DNA from: Nocardioides cremeus
GTDB taxonomy: Bacteria > Actinomycetota > Actinomycetes > Propionibacteriales > Nocardioidaceae
Assembly: GCF_030518195.1 (NCBI RefSeq)
Contig: NZ_JAULSC010000008.1
Span: 62,001 to 126,000 of the forward strand
DNA length: 64,000 nt
Direction of reading: 5' to 3'
Below the pieces are notes generated by a model. That model did not search any database and was not told where the DNA came from. It saw only the letters and a list, made by a program, of their open reading frames with translations. Positions 57,264 through 64,000 of this stretch are shown piece by piece. The position numbers were made by a program, and so were the translations under genes. Positions within the stretch are counted from its first letter, which is position 1. Each line of letters starts with the position of its first letter.

Positions 57264-57908
57264 TCAGGCGGGGGCGAGGTCGAGCACGTAGGCCTCGCCC
57301 TCGCGGTGGAAGCCCAGGTGGTCGTAGTAGGCGCCGACCATGCCGGGGGCGGTGACCACGCGGCGGAAGCCGAGCTCGCGCAGCGCGTCGCTGCGCCGCC
57401 AGACGAACTCGCCGGGCGTGAAGTCGCGGAAGCGCGGGGTGACGTAGTCGAGGCGCACCTGGGCCACGTCGCCCAGGTCGCCCTCGCGCCGCACCACCAC
57501 GACCCCGACGGTTTCGTCGCCGCGCTGGACCAGGAAGGCGTGGTCGTCGTGGGGGTCGGGCCGGCCGTCGAAGTCGGGCTGGAAGCGGGCGATGTCGGCC
57601 CGGTGGGTGCGCAGCACGTGGTGCAGGTAGACGTCGTCGGCGCGGACCTCGAGGACCTCGAAGACGTGGTCGTCGTGGCGGTGGCCGAGCAGCTTGACCA
57701 GGAACCAGACGTTGATGGCGCTGGTGACCGCGTTGAGGCCGACCATCGGCCAGACCTCGATGATGGCGTTGAAGACCAGGAGCGCGACCCCGGCGGCGAG
57801 GTTGAGCACCCGGAAGCGCAGCACCCGCTGCTGCATCAGCGAGAAGACCAGCAGGGCGCTGCCGCCCCAGCCGAGTACGTCGAGCCAGTAGTCGGCCAGG
57901 AGGTCCAC
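57264..57908 (-). CDS. YgjV-like membrane domain fused to an acetyltransferase-like domain
   Basis: A 214-residue protein. The first ~75 residues have three short helices (GWGGSALLVFSLMQQRVLRFRVLNLAAGVALLVFNAI; MVGLNAVTSAINVWFLVKLLG), which resemble the small inner-membrane protein YgjV. The rest (LEVRADDVYLHHVLRTHRADIARFQPDFDG; VAQVRLDYVTPRFRDFTPGEFVWRRSDALRELGFRRVVTAPG) reads like a degenerate GNAT/ligand-binding fold with the end MVGAYYDHLGF. The GTG at 57908 is the likely start. Function is unknown. Confidence 0.7.
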   Translation of the reverse strand: MDLLADYWLDVLGWGGSALLVFSLMQQRVLRFRVLNLAAGVALLVFNAIIEVWPMVGLNAVTSAINVWFLVKLLGHRHDDHVFEVLEVRADDVYLHHVLRTHRADIARFQPDFDGRPDPHDDHAFLVQRGDETVGVVVVRREGDLGDVAQVRLDYVTPRFRDFTPGEFVWRRSDALRELGFRRVVTAPGMVGAYYDHLGFHREGEAYVLDLAPA

Positions 57909-57916
57909 GGGCGGTC

Positions 57917-58195
57917 TCAGTCGAGCCCGAGGGAGAAGGCGCTCTCGAGGTCGTGGCGGGAGTAGGCGCGGAACGCGATGTGGGTCTCGGTCGACGTCAC
58001 GCCGGGGACCTTGTTGAGGGTGTCGGCCACGACGCTGGCGACCTCGTCGTGGTCACGGACCCGGACCAGGGCGATCAGGTCGATCTGCCCGGTGACGGAG
58101 TAGACCTCGGAGACCCCCTCGAGGGCGGCGATCTGCTCGGCCACCTCGGGGATGCGGGCGACGTCGGCCTTGACGAAGACGATGGCGGTGATCAC
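57917..58195 (-). CDS. Lrp/AsnC-family ligand-binding domain protein (no HTH)
   Basis: A 92-residue stand-alone RAM (regulation of amino acid metabolism) domain. VITAIVFVKADVARIPEVAEQIAALEGVSEVYSVTGQIDLIALVRV is the alpha-beta core, and GVTSTETHIAFRAYSRHDLESAFSLG is the C-terminus. It lacks the DNA-binding helix-turn-helix of full Lrp, so it may sense amino acids or bind a partner. GTG at 58195 has GGTGA upstream; the longer GTG at 58204 is less likely. Confidence 0.9.
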   Translation of the reverse strand: MITAIVFVKADVARIPEVAEQIAALEGVSEVYSVTGQIDLIALVRVRDHDEVASVVADTLNKVPGVTSTETHIAFRAYSRHDLESAFSLGLD

Positions 58196-58213
58196 GCAGG
58201 TCACCGTAGCGCC

Positions 58214-60004
58214 TCAGCGCGCGGGACGGTGGGCGGTGGCGAGCGGGCGGCGCTCGTCGTCGGGCACCAGCCGGCGCCGCGACTCGGCGACCGCGTCGTG
58301 CACCGCGAGGTGGCGGGTCGCCCCGGCCACCGGGCAGGCCCACTCGCCCGTGACCTCGACCAGGCGCACCTGGTCGAGCTCGAGCCAGCGCAGGATCTTC
58401 TCGGTCTCCTCGGCGCTGGCGGCCGGCACCGGGCCGGGGGCGTCGCGCACGGTCTCGGCCGCGGCGCGCAGCTGGTCGACGTAGGCGTGGGCGTCGGCAC
58501 CGGCCGGGATCACCCCGGCGGCGGCGAGCCGGCCGTGGCGCACCACGTGCACCGCCCAGCGGCCGTCGTCCTCGCGGCGTGCGGCCACCACCTCGGGGCA
58601 GCCGGTCAGCGCGCTGAGCCGCTGGGTGCGGGCCGCGGCGCGCACGAAGGAGGCGAGCCGGTCGCGGTGGGAGCCGGCCTCCTCGAAGCGCTCGTCGGCG
58701 GCCAGCAGGCTCATGCGGTGGTTGATGGTCTCCACGACGTCGTCGGGACGGCGCAGCAGCGCGTCGCGCAGCTGGCGCACGAGGGCGGCGTACGACAGCT
58801 CGTCGACGCTGCCGTCGCAGGGCGCCAGGCACTTGCCCATCTCGGCGAGCACGCAGGCGCTGCGCGAGGGTCGGCGTGCCAGCCGGTCGGTGCACTGGCG
58901 CACCGGGAACGTCTCGTGCAGCGCCGACAGGCAGCTCTCGGCGGCGCGCTTGGAGGAGAACGGGCCGAGGTAGTCGGCGTCGTCCTCGAGGACCCGGGTG
59001 ACCAGCGAGAGCCGCGGCCACGGCTCGCGGGTGAGCTTGAGGAAGTGCATCTTCTCGGGGAAGCGGGAGCGCCGGTTGTAGCGCGGCTTGTGCTCGGCGA
59101 TCAGGCGCAGCTCGCGCACCTGCGCCTCGAGAGGGGTCGCGCACTCGACGTGGTCGACACGGTCGGCCAGCCGCACCATCTCGCCCATGCGCGAGCGGGT
59201 CTCGGAGGCAGTGAAGTAGGAGCGGACACGGGTGCGCAGGTCGCGGGAGGTGCCGACGTAGAGCACCCGCTCGTGGTCGTCGCGGAAGAGGTAGACGCCC
59301 GGCGCGTGCGGCAGCTGCTCGGCGAGGTGGCGCTTCTTGCGCTGGGCGGCGCTGACGCGCGCGGAGAAGGTCTGCAGCTCCTCGAGGGTCTGCACACCGA
59401 CGCTGCCCAGGCGGGCGAAGAGCCCGTGCAGCACGTCGACGGTGGCGCGGGCGTCGGCGAGCGCGCGGTGGTTGGGCGTGGTCTCGGCGCCGAAGAGACG
59501 GGCCAGGGAGGAGAGCTTGCAGTTGGGGGCGTCGTCGCGGGTGATGACCCGGCGCGCGACCTTGGCGGTGTCGACCACCTCGAAGCGCGGCCAGGGGCGT
59601 TGCTGCTCGGCGGCGAAGTGCTGCAGGAAGCCGACGTCGAAGGGCGCGTTGTGGGCCACCAGCACGCAGCCGGCGGCGAACTCGAGGAAGGCGGGCAGTG
59701 CGGACTCGATGCCGGGGGAGTCGGCGACCATCGTGTTGGTGATGCCGGTGAGCACCGAGATGAACGGCGGGATGGTGGTGTGCGGGTTGACCAGGGTCTG
59801 GAACTCCCCGAGCACCTCGCCGCCGCGCACCTTGACCGCGCCGATCTCGGTGATCATCGCCCCGTGCGCCGCCGAGCCGCCGGTCGTCTCGAGGTCGACC
59901 ACGCAGAAGGTGAGGTCGCGCAGCGGACGGCCCAGCTCGTCGAAGCTCAGCTGCGCCTCCCGCGGCGGGGTGCTGGTGACGGTCTGCGCACGGGCCCTGC
60001 TCAT
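58214..60004 (-). CDS. DEDDh exonuclease fused to a UvrC-type (GIY-YIG) nuclease domain
   Basis: A 596-residue nuclease. The N-terminal ~230 residues form a DnaQ-like 3'-5' exonuclease: TFCVVDLETTG (Asp/Glu), NAPFDVGFL (Asp) and NHRALADARATVDVL (His/Asp). It is followed by a GIY-YIG domain (APGVYLFRDDHERVLYVGTSRDLRTRVRSYF) and a UvrC-like region (CTDRLARRPSRSACVLAEMGKCLAPCDG). It resembles the mycobacterial Rv2191-type UvrC homologue and may act in DNA repair independent of UvrABC. It is divergent from the NYN gene. Confidence 0.93.
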   Translation of the reverse strand: MSRARAQTVTSTPPREAQLSFDELGRPLRDLTFCVVDLETTGGSAAHGAMITEIGAVKVRGGEVLGEFQTLVNPHTTIPPFISVLTGITNTMVADSPGIESALPAFLEFAAGCVLVAHNAPFDVGFLQHFAAEQQRPWPRFEVVDTAKVARRVITRDDAPNCKLSSLARLFGAETTPNHRALADARATVDVLHGLFARLGSVGVQTLEELQTFSARVSAAQRKKRHLAEQLPHAPGVYLFRDDHERVLYVGTSRDLRTRVRSYFTASETRSRMGEMVRLADRVDHVECATPLEAQVRELRLIAEHKPRYNRRSRFPEKMHFLKLTREPWPRLSLVTRVLEDDADYLGPFSSKRAAESCLSALHETFPVRQCTDRLARRPSRSACVLAEMGKCLAPCDGSVDELSYAALVRQLRDALLRRPDDVVETINHRMSLLAADERFEEAGSHRDRLASFVRAAARTQRLSALTGCPEVVAARREDDGRWAVHVVRHGRLAAAGVIPAGADAHAYVDQLRAAAETVRDAPGPVPAASAEETEKILRWLELDQVRLVEVTGEWACPVAGATRHLAVHDAVAESRRRLVPDDERRPLATAHRPAR

Positions 60005-60107
60005 GGTGGCGACGCTAGGCGCCGGCACCGACAGTGCGCGGTAGGCGCGCGCCCTAGGGTGGGCACAGGTGCGGTCGAGGACCGGTGTCGAGCAGTGAGG
60101 AGGCGGG

Positions 60108-61433
60108 GTGGCGGAGCACGAGCACGCTGCCGGCGCCGACGGCGATGCCGAGGTCGCGCTGGAGGACCTGCCGGTCGCGGTGCGCACGCGGGTCGTCGCC
60201 GTGGTCGCCTCGGTGCTGCCGGAGGTCACCGGGCTGCCGCCCGCGCTGCGGCGGGTGGCCGGCTTCGCGCCGGCCCGCCGGGCGCGCCTGGGAGGTACGG
60301 CGATCGCGGCCGCCCTGGCCGACCCCGACCTGCGCGAGCGGGCCGCCCACCAGGTCGCCACGGCCCGTGCCACGGAGGTCGCGGCGCTGCGCGAGGGCGG
60401 GTCGGGCGACGCGCTGGAGGACGCGGCGCTCGGGTGGCTGCTGCGCCCCCGCGGCTGGACCCGGCGCCTCGACGACGCGGTCAGCACGGTGGCGGCACGC
60501 GAGGAGAGCGCCGAGCGCTCCCGCGAGGCGCGGCTGACCGAGCGGGCCGAGCAGGCCGAGCAGGCGGTGCGCGAGGCGCGCGCGAGCCACCGCGCCCAGC
60601 TGGACGAGCAGAAGTCGGAGAACGCGACGCTGCGTCGCCGGCTCGGCGAGACGCGGGCCGCCGAGCGTGCGGTGCGCGAGGAGCTGGAGCAGGCGCGCGC
60701 CGAGGTCGAGGGCGCCCAGGCGCGGGAGCAGGCGGCGCTGGCGGCACAGGAGAAGGAGCTGCGGCGGCTGCGGGCCCGGGTCGAGACGCTCGAGGCGCAG
60801 GCCCAGGCCCAGAGCCAGGCGCAGCGCCGCGCGGACCGCACCGAGCGCGACGACGCCACCGCCCGAGCCCGGGTGCTGCTCGAGACGCTCGTCGACGCCG
60901 CCGCTGGGCTGCGCCGTGAGCTCGGCCTTCCGGCGGGCTCGACGGCGCCGGGGGAGTCGGTGGAGCAGCGGCTGGAGGACGACGCCGCCCGGGACGGCGC
61001 CCGTGCGGTGAGCGCACCGATCACGGCCTCGGTGCTCGAGCAGCACCTGGCGCTGCCGCAGGCCCGGCTGGTCGTCGACGGCTACAACGTCACCAAGACC
61101 GTGTGGTCGTCGACCTCGCTGGAGACCCAGCGCTCCCGGCTGCTGGCCCTGCTGGCGCCGCTGGTCGCGCGCACGCGCGCGGAGACGACCGTGGTCTTCG
61201 ACGCCGCCGAGGTCGACGTGCGCCCCGGCGTCACCGCGCCGCGCGGCGTCAAGGTGCTCTTCAGCCCGTACGGCGTCATCGCCGACCGGGTCATCGAGGA
61301 CCTCGTCGCCGCCGAGCCCGAGGGCCGCGTGGTGGTCGTCGTCACCGACGACCAGGAGCTGCGGGCCCGGACGCGTGCGCGGGGCGTGCGGCACGTGTCG
61401 TCGCGGGTGCTGCTGGACCTGCTGGCGCGCTGA
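60108..61433 (+). CDS. NYN-domain ribonuclease-like protein with coiled coil
   Basis: A 441-residue protein. A ~120-residue helical head, then a long Arg/Glu/Ala coiled coil (residues ~130-260; EQAEQAVREARASHRAQLDEQKSENATLRRR), and a C-terminal NYN/PIN-like (YacP-type) domain: RLVVDGYNVTKTVWSSTSLETQRSRLLALLAPLV, TTVVFDAAEVDVRP, LFSPYGVIADRVIEDLVAAEP and VVVVTDDQELRARTRARGVRHVSS. The acidic metal site (VDGYN, VFDA, TDDQE) is intact, so it probably cleaves RNA. The coiled coil suggests oligomer formation. Substrate is unknown. Confidence 0.88.
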   Translation: MAEHEHAAGADGDAEVALEDLPVAVRTRVVAVVASVLPEVTGLPPALRRVAGFAPARRARLGGTAIAAALADPDLRERAAHQVATARATEVAALREGGSGDALEDAALGWLLRPRGWTRRLDDAVSTVAAREESAERSREARLTERAEQAEQAVREARASHRAQLDEQKSENATLRRRLGETRAAERAVREELEQARAEVEGAQAREQAALAAQEKELRRLRARVETLEAQAQAQSQAQRRADRTERDDATARARVLLETLVDAAAGLRRELGLPAGSTAPGESVEQRLEDDAARDGARAVSAPITASVLEQHLALPQARLVVDGYNVTKTVWSSTSLETQRSRLLALLAPLVARTRAETTVVFDAAEVDVRPGVTAPRGVKVLFSPYGVIADRVIEDLVAAEPEGRVVVVVTDDQELRARTRARGVRHVSSRVLLDLLAR

Positions 61434-61539
61434 GCGCACCCGCGGACAGCCCGCCGGCAGCCCGTCGCGACACGCCGGGACACGCCGTCGGTGTGTCGCC
61501 GCGGCGCCGTTGTCGGTGGCCCCTGCCAGCCTCACCTGC

Positions 61540-61746
61540 ATGACGACGAGAATCGACTGCGACACCTGTGTGGTCCGGGGACTGGCCTGCCACGACTGCG
61601 TGGTCTCCGTGCTGCTGGGGCCGCCGCCCGAGCTGACCATCGACGACGACGAGAGGGCGGCGCTCGACGCGCTGGCCGCGGGCGGGCTGGTGCCTCCGCT
61701 GCGGCTGGTCGAGCCGGTCAGCGGCCCCGAGGCCGAGTCGGCCTGA
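61540..61746 (+). CDS. Small four-cysteine protein, unknown
   Basis: A 68-residue protein: MTTRIDCDTCVVRGLACHDCVVSVLLGPPPELTIDDDERAALDALAAGGLVPPLRLVEPV. Two CxxC pairs (CDTC and CHDC) look like a zinc or Fe-S site. The tail is acidic and helical. I recall similar short proteins upstream of NlpC/P60 genes in actinobacteria, but have no function for it. ATG at 61540. Confidence 0.7.
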   Translation: MTTRIDCDTCVVRGLACHDCVVSVLLGPPPELTIDDDERAALDALAAGGLVPPLRLVEPVSGPEAESA

Positions 61747-61879
61747 CCGGGCGAGACCCGGCCGCCGGTCCAGGCAACCTGTGGTGCATGTGACCTGTGT
61801 GACACGGGTGGCTCCTGGGGCTGCGACGTCCGCAAATTCGATGGCGACGCGCGGCGGATGATTGGTCTCGGCGCCGGCC

Positions 61880-62045
61880 AGCGACTAACGTCCGTGGCTG
61901 GTGTCCGTGGGAGTGGATCGTCCTGGTCCGCGCGGACACCGCGTCGAGTCCGGAGCGCACGCGCTCGGGAGCCGGGGAACCATCGGTCGTGGGGTCGCAC
62001 CCTCCTGCTCACCCGGCAGACGTCGATAGCTGAGGGAGACCGCCC
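61880..62045 (+). ncRNA. Probable ydaO-type c-di-AMP riboswitch
   Basis: The 303-bp space before the NlpC/P60 gene has no reading frame of note but contains GGGAGCCGGGGAACCA (61967-61982), the conserved core of the ydaO/yuaA riboswitch, then CGGTCGTGGGGTCGCAC and, near the end, CCCGGCAGACGTCGATAGCTGAGGGAGAC. In actinobacteria this riboswitch commonly precedes cell-wall hydrolase (NlpC/P60, Rpf) genes and switches them off when c-di-AMP is high. I have matched it by eye only. Confidence 0.6.
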
Positions 62046-62049
62046 ACTC

Positions 62050-63060
62050 GTGCTTCACGGTCACAAGCGCCTGACCACGGCCTTCGCCGGAGCCCTGCTC
62101 GTGGGCGCAGTGGCCTTCGTGCCCACCAGCCCGGCCCAGGCCGAGCCCGACATCGACGACGTGCAGGCCCGCGTCGACAAGCTCTACCACGAGGCCGAGC
62201 AGGCCTCGGAGCGTCACAACGACGCCCGCATCGAGCTGGAGGAGCTGCAGCGCGAGCTCGACGCCGTGCGCGCCGACCAGCAGCGCCAGGACGAGCAGAT
62301 GAGCTCGGTCCGCGAGCAGGTGCGCGACTCGATCGTGCGCACCTACCAGGGCCAGAGCCTCTCCGCCGTCGGCCAGGTCGTCGTCGCCGACGACCCCAGC
62401 GCCTTCCTTGCTCAGATGTCGACCCTCAGCGCCTACGACGGCCTGCAGGACCAGCTCTTCGACACCTACTCCCTCGAGGTCGAGGCGCTCGACATCCGGC
62501 GCCAGGCCACCGCGGCCCAGGCCGCCGAGCTCGCCGACGTCGAGGAGGAGCTCGCAGAGGAGCAGGCGACCATCGACGAGAAGGTCGAGGAGGCCGAGGC
62601 ACTGCTCTCGCGCCTCAAGACCGAGGAGCGCGAGGCCCTCGAGGCACGTGAGGCGGTCGTCTCGCGCGACGCCCAGCGCACCGAGACCGCCCCGGTGGCG
62701 GCGCCCGCCTCGGGTCGTGCGGCTGCCGCGGTGCAGTACGCCCTGGCCCAGGTCGGCAAGAGCTACGTGTGGGGCGCGGCCGGCCCGAGCGGCTTCGACT
62801 GCTCCGGCCTGACGATGATGGCCTGGCGCCAGGCCGGCGTCTCGCTGCCGCACTCGTCGAGCGCCCAGTACGGCGGCGGCACCAAGGTCTCGACCTCGGC
62901 GCTGCAGCCGGGCGACCTGGTCTACTACTACAGCCCGATCAGCCACGTCGGCATCTACATCGGCAACGGCCAGATCGTCGACGCCGCGAACCCGAGCACC
63001 GGTGTCCGGATCACCAGCGTCGACTCGATGCCCCTCGTCGGGGCCACCCGACCCGGCTGA
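62050..63060 (+). CDS. NlpC/P60 peptidoglycan endopeptidase with coiled coil
   Basis: A 336-residue secreted hydrolase. Signal peptide HKRLTTAFAGALLVGAVAFVPTSPAQA is cleaved near residue 33. Residues ~35-230 are a long coiled coil (LYHEAEQASERHNDARIELEELQRELDAVRADQQRQDEQM), as in RipA-type enzymes. The catalytic NlpC/P60 domain has Cys251 (SGFDCSGLTMMAW), His299 (ISHVGIYIG) and a later polar residue. It cuts D-Glu-mDAP bonds during cell separation. A GTG start at 62050 is used. Expression is probably controlled by the riboswitch just upstream. Confidence 0.94.
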   Translation: MLHGHKRLTTAFAGALLVGAVAFVPTSPAQAEPDIDDVQARVDKLYHEAEQASERHNDARIELEELQRELDAVRADQQRQDEQMSSVREQVRDSIVRTYQGQSLSAVGQVVVADDPSAFLAQMSTLSAYDGLQDQLFDTYSLEVEALDIRRQATAAQAAELADVEEELAEEQATIDEKVEEAEALLSRLKTEEREALEAREAVVSRDAQRTETAPVAAPASGRAAAAVQYALAQVGKSYVWGAAGPSGFDCSGLTMMAWRQAGVSLPHSSSAQYGGGTKVSTSALQPGDLVYYYSPISHVGIYIGNGQIVDAANPSTGVRITSVDSMPLVGATRPG

Positions 63061-64000
63061 TCACGCTGGCCAGCACCGCACGTCGAGAGGCCGGTCGCCC
63101 ACGCTCGTGGGTGGCCGGCCTCTCGCTGTCCCTGCTGCTGGTGGTGCTCGGGCTCGTCGTCTGGCGCGCCCTCGACGACCCGTACGTCGCCACGCCGGGC
63201 GCCGAGCCCGGGGCGGCACCGACCGCGCGGCCCGGGCAGGCGGCCGCCGCCCTGGCCGACCTCGAGGCCGCGATCTCGAGCGGCGACGCGGAGGCGGCCG
63301 CGGCGCTGGCCCCCGACGACGACCCCGCGGCCGGGCGCCGGCTCCGTGATGTCGTCGAGAACGCTGCGGACCTTGGGCTCGAGGGCGTGACACTGCGCTA
63401 CGTCGACCAGGAGGGCGGGACCGACCCGCAGGGAGCCTGGCGCGCCGTGGTCGACGTGACCTGGCAGGTCGCGGGCTTCGACCCCGCCCCGGCGCGCAGC
63501 GAGGTCGTCTTCGCCCTGCGCAACGTCACCGGCGGAAGCGACGGGACCAACGGGACCGAGGGCAGCAGCGAGCGGGTGACCGTGACGGCGGCCGGGGTCG
63601 CCGGCGGCCGGGCGCCGCTCTGGCTCACCGACGACCTGCGGGTGCGGCGTACGGACTCGCGGGTGGTGGCGGTGGCCGGCTCGGCCCGCGACCTGGCCCG
63701 CTACGACCGCCTCGCCAAGCGGGCCGTCCCCGTGGTGCGCAGGGTGCTGCCCGGCATCGGGCGCGGGCTGGTGGTCGAGGTGCCGCGCACCGCCGCCGGC
63801 CTCGACGCCGCGCTGGGCGTCGACGAGGGCACCTACGCCGAGGTCGCGGCCGTGACGACCAGCCCGGACGGCGAGGTCGTCGACGGCGGTCCGCTGCACG
63901 TGCTGGTCAACCCCGCCGAGATGGATCGGCTCGAGCCGGTCGGCGCGCAGGTCGTGATGAGCCACGAGGCCGTGCACGCGCTCACCGAGGCGCCCACCAG
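63057..64000 (+). CDS. Membrane-anchored zincin-like protein, truncated at the window end
   Basis: The reading frame runs to the edge, so the C-terminus is missing. A single helix (WVAGLSLSLLLVVLGLVVWRAL) near the N-terminus is preceded by Arg-rich residues, so the rest is probably outside. A mixed alpha-beta region follows, ending in VVMSHEAVHALTE, whose HExxH fits a gluzincin-type zinc site like peptidase MA-family proteins. The start is unclear: CTG at 63057 overlaps the NlpC stop, and GTG at 63111 is the first standard codon. Function unknown. Confidence 0.6.
   Translation, partial: MITLASTARREAGRPRSWVAGLSLSLLLVVLGLVVWRALDDPYVATPGAEPGAAPTARPGQAAAALADLEAAISSGDAEAAAALAPDDDPAAGRRLRDVVENAADLGLEGVTLRYVDQEGGTDPQGAWRAVVDVTWQVAGFDPAPARSEVVFALRNVTGGSDGTNGTEGSSERVTVTAAGVAGGRAPLWLTDDLRVRRTDSRVVAVAGSARDLARYDRLAKRAVPVVRRVLPGIGRGLVVEVPRTAAGLDAALGVDEGTYAEVAAVTTSPDGEVVDGGPLHVLVNPAEMDRLEPVGAQVVMSHEAVHALTEAPT

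Overview
The window is chromosomal DNA from a high-GC actinobacterium, most likely Nocardioides or a close relative in the Propionibacteriales. The reasons are strong G/C preference at third codon positions, frequent GTG and TTG starts, actinobacterial gene orders (dxr-rip-ispG; rimP-nusA-rnpM-infB-rbfA-truB-ribF-rpsO-pnp; erpA-adoK-like-ctaCDF-qcrBAC-ctaE-ctaG-trpD), a diheme QcrC and a 3-TM Rieske QcrA. I saw no rRNA, tRNA or CRISPR array.

Region 1 (1-8.7 kb): the 3' end of a class III aminotransferase, then the MEP-pathway and site-2 protease operon dxr-rip. This is split from ispG by 2.5 kb of accessory DNA. The accessory DNA holds an AbiEi/DUF559-type nuclease gene bounded by two oppositely oriented copies of a ~48 bp palindrome. 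One palindrome is interrupted by a complete IS481-family element with a 16 bp target duplication. After ispG come a GNAT gene and a convergent secreted propeller-like protein.

Region 2 (8.8-25.9 kb): proS, a HAD hydrolase, a DUF4439/lipoprotein pair, then the large translation and RNA-metabolism cluster from rimP to pnp, followed by an M16 peptidase.

Region 3 (25.9-34.6 kb): mixed metabolism and transport: an F420-dependent-reductase-like oxidoreductase, a methyltransferase, dapB, a secreted M4 metalloprotease, azlCD, an acetyltransferase, an aldo/keto reductase, an EamA-like exporter and a DUF3043 membrane protein.

Region 4 (34.7-42.6 kb): an envelope-stress island pspA-pspAA-htpX-pspAB, a GAF histidine kinase, nadA, a GNAT, glycerate kinase and erpA.

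Region 5 (42.7-57 kb): the respiratory supercomplex locus. It contains a PfkB kinase, a cysteine desulfurase-TusA pair, ctaCDF, an L,D-transpeptidase whose 5' end looks frame-disrupted, the convergent qcrCAB and ctaE genes, ctaG, a degenerate receiver protein and trpD. Together these build the bcc-aa3 supercomplex and its assembly factors.

Region 6 (57-64 kb): a 22-bp-period inverted repeat cluster, a YgjV-like/GNAT-like protein, a Lrp/AsnC ligand-binding protein, a DEDDh exonuclease-UvrC-type fusion, a NYN-domain protein, a small four-cysteine protein, a probable c-di-AMP (ydaO-type) riboswitch in front of an NlpC/P60 hydrolase, and a truncated zincin-like membrane protein at the window edge. 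Many convergent gene pairs are separated by strong perfect hairpins, several overlapping stop codons.
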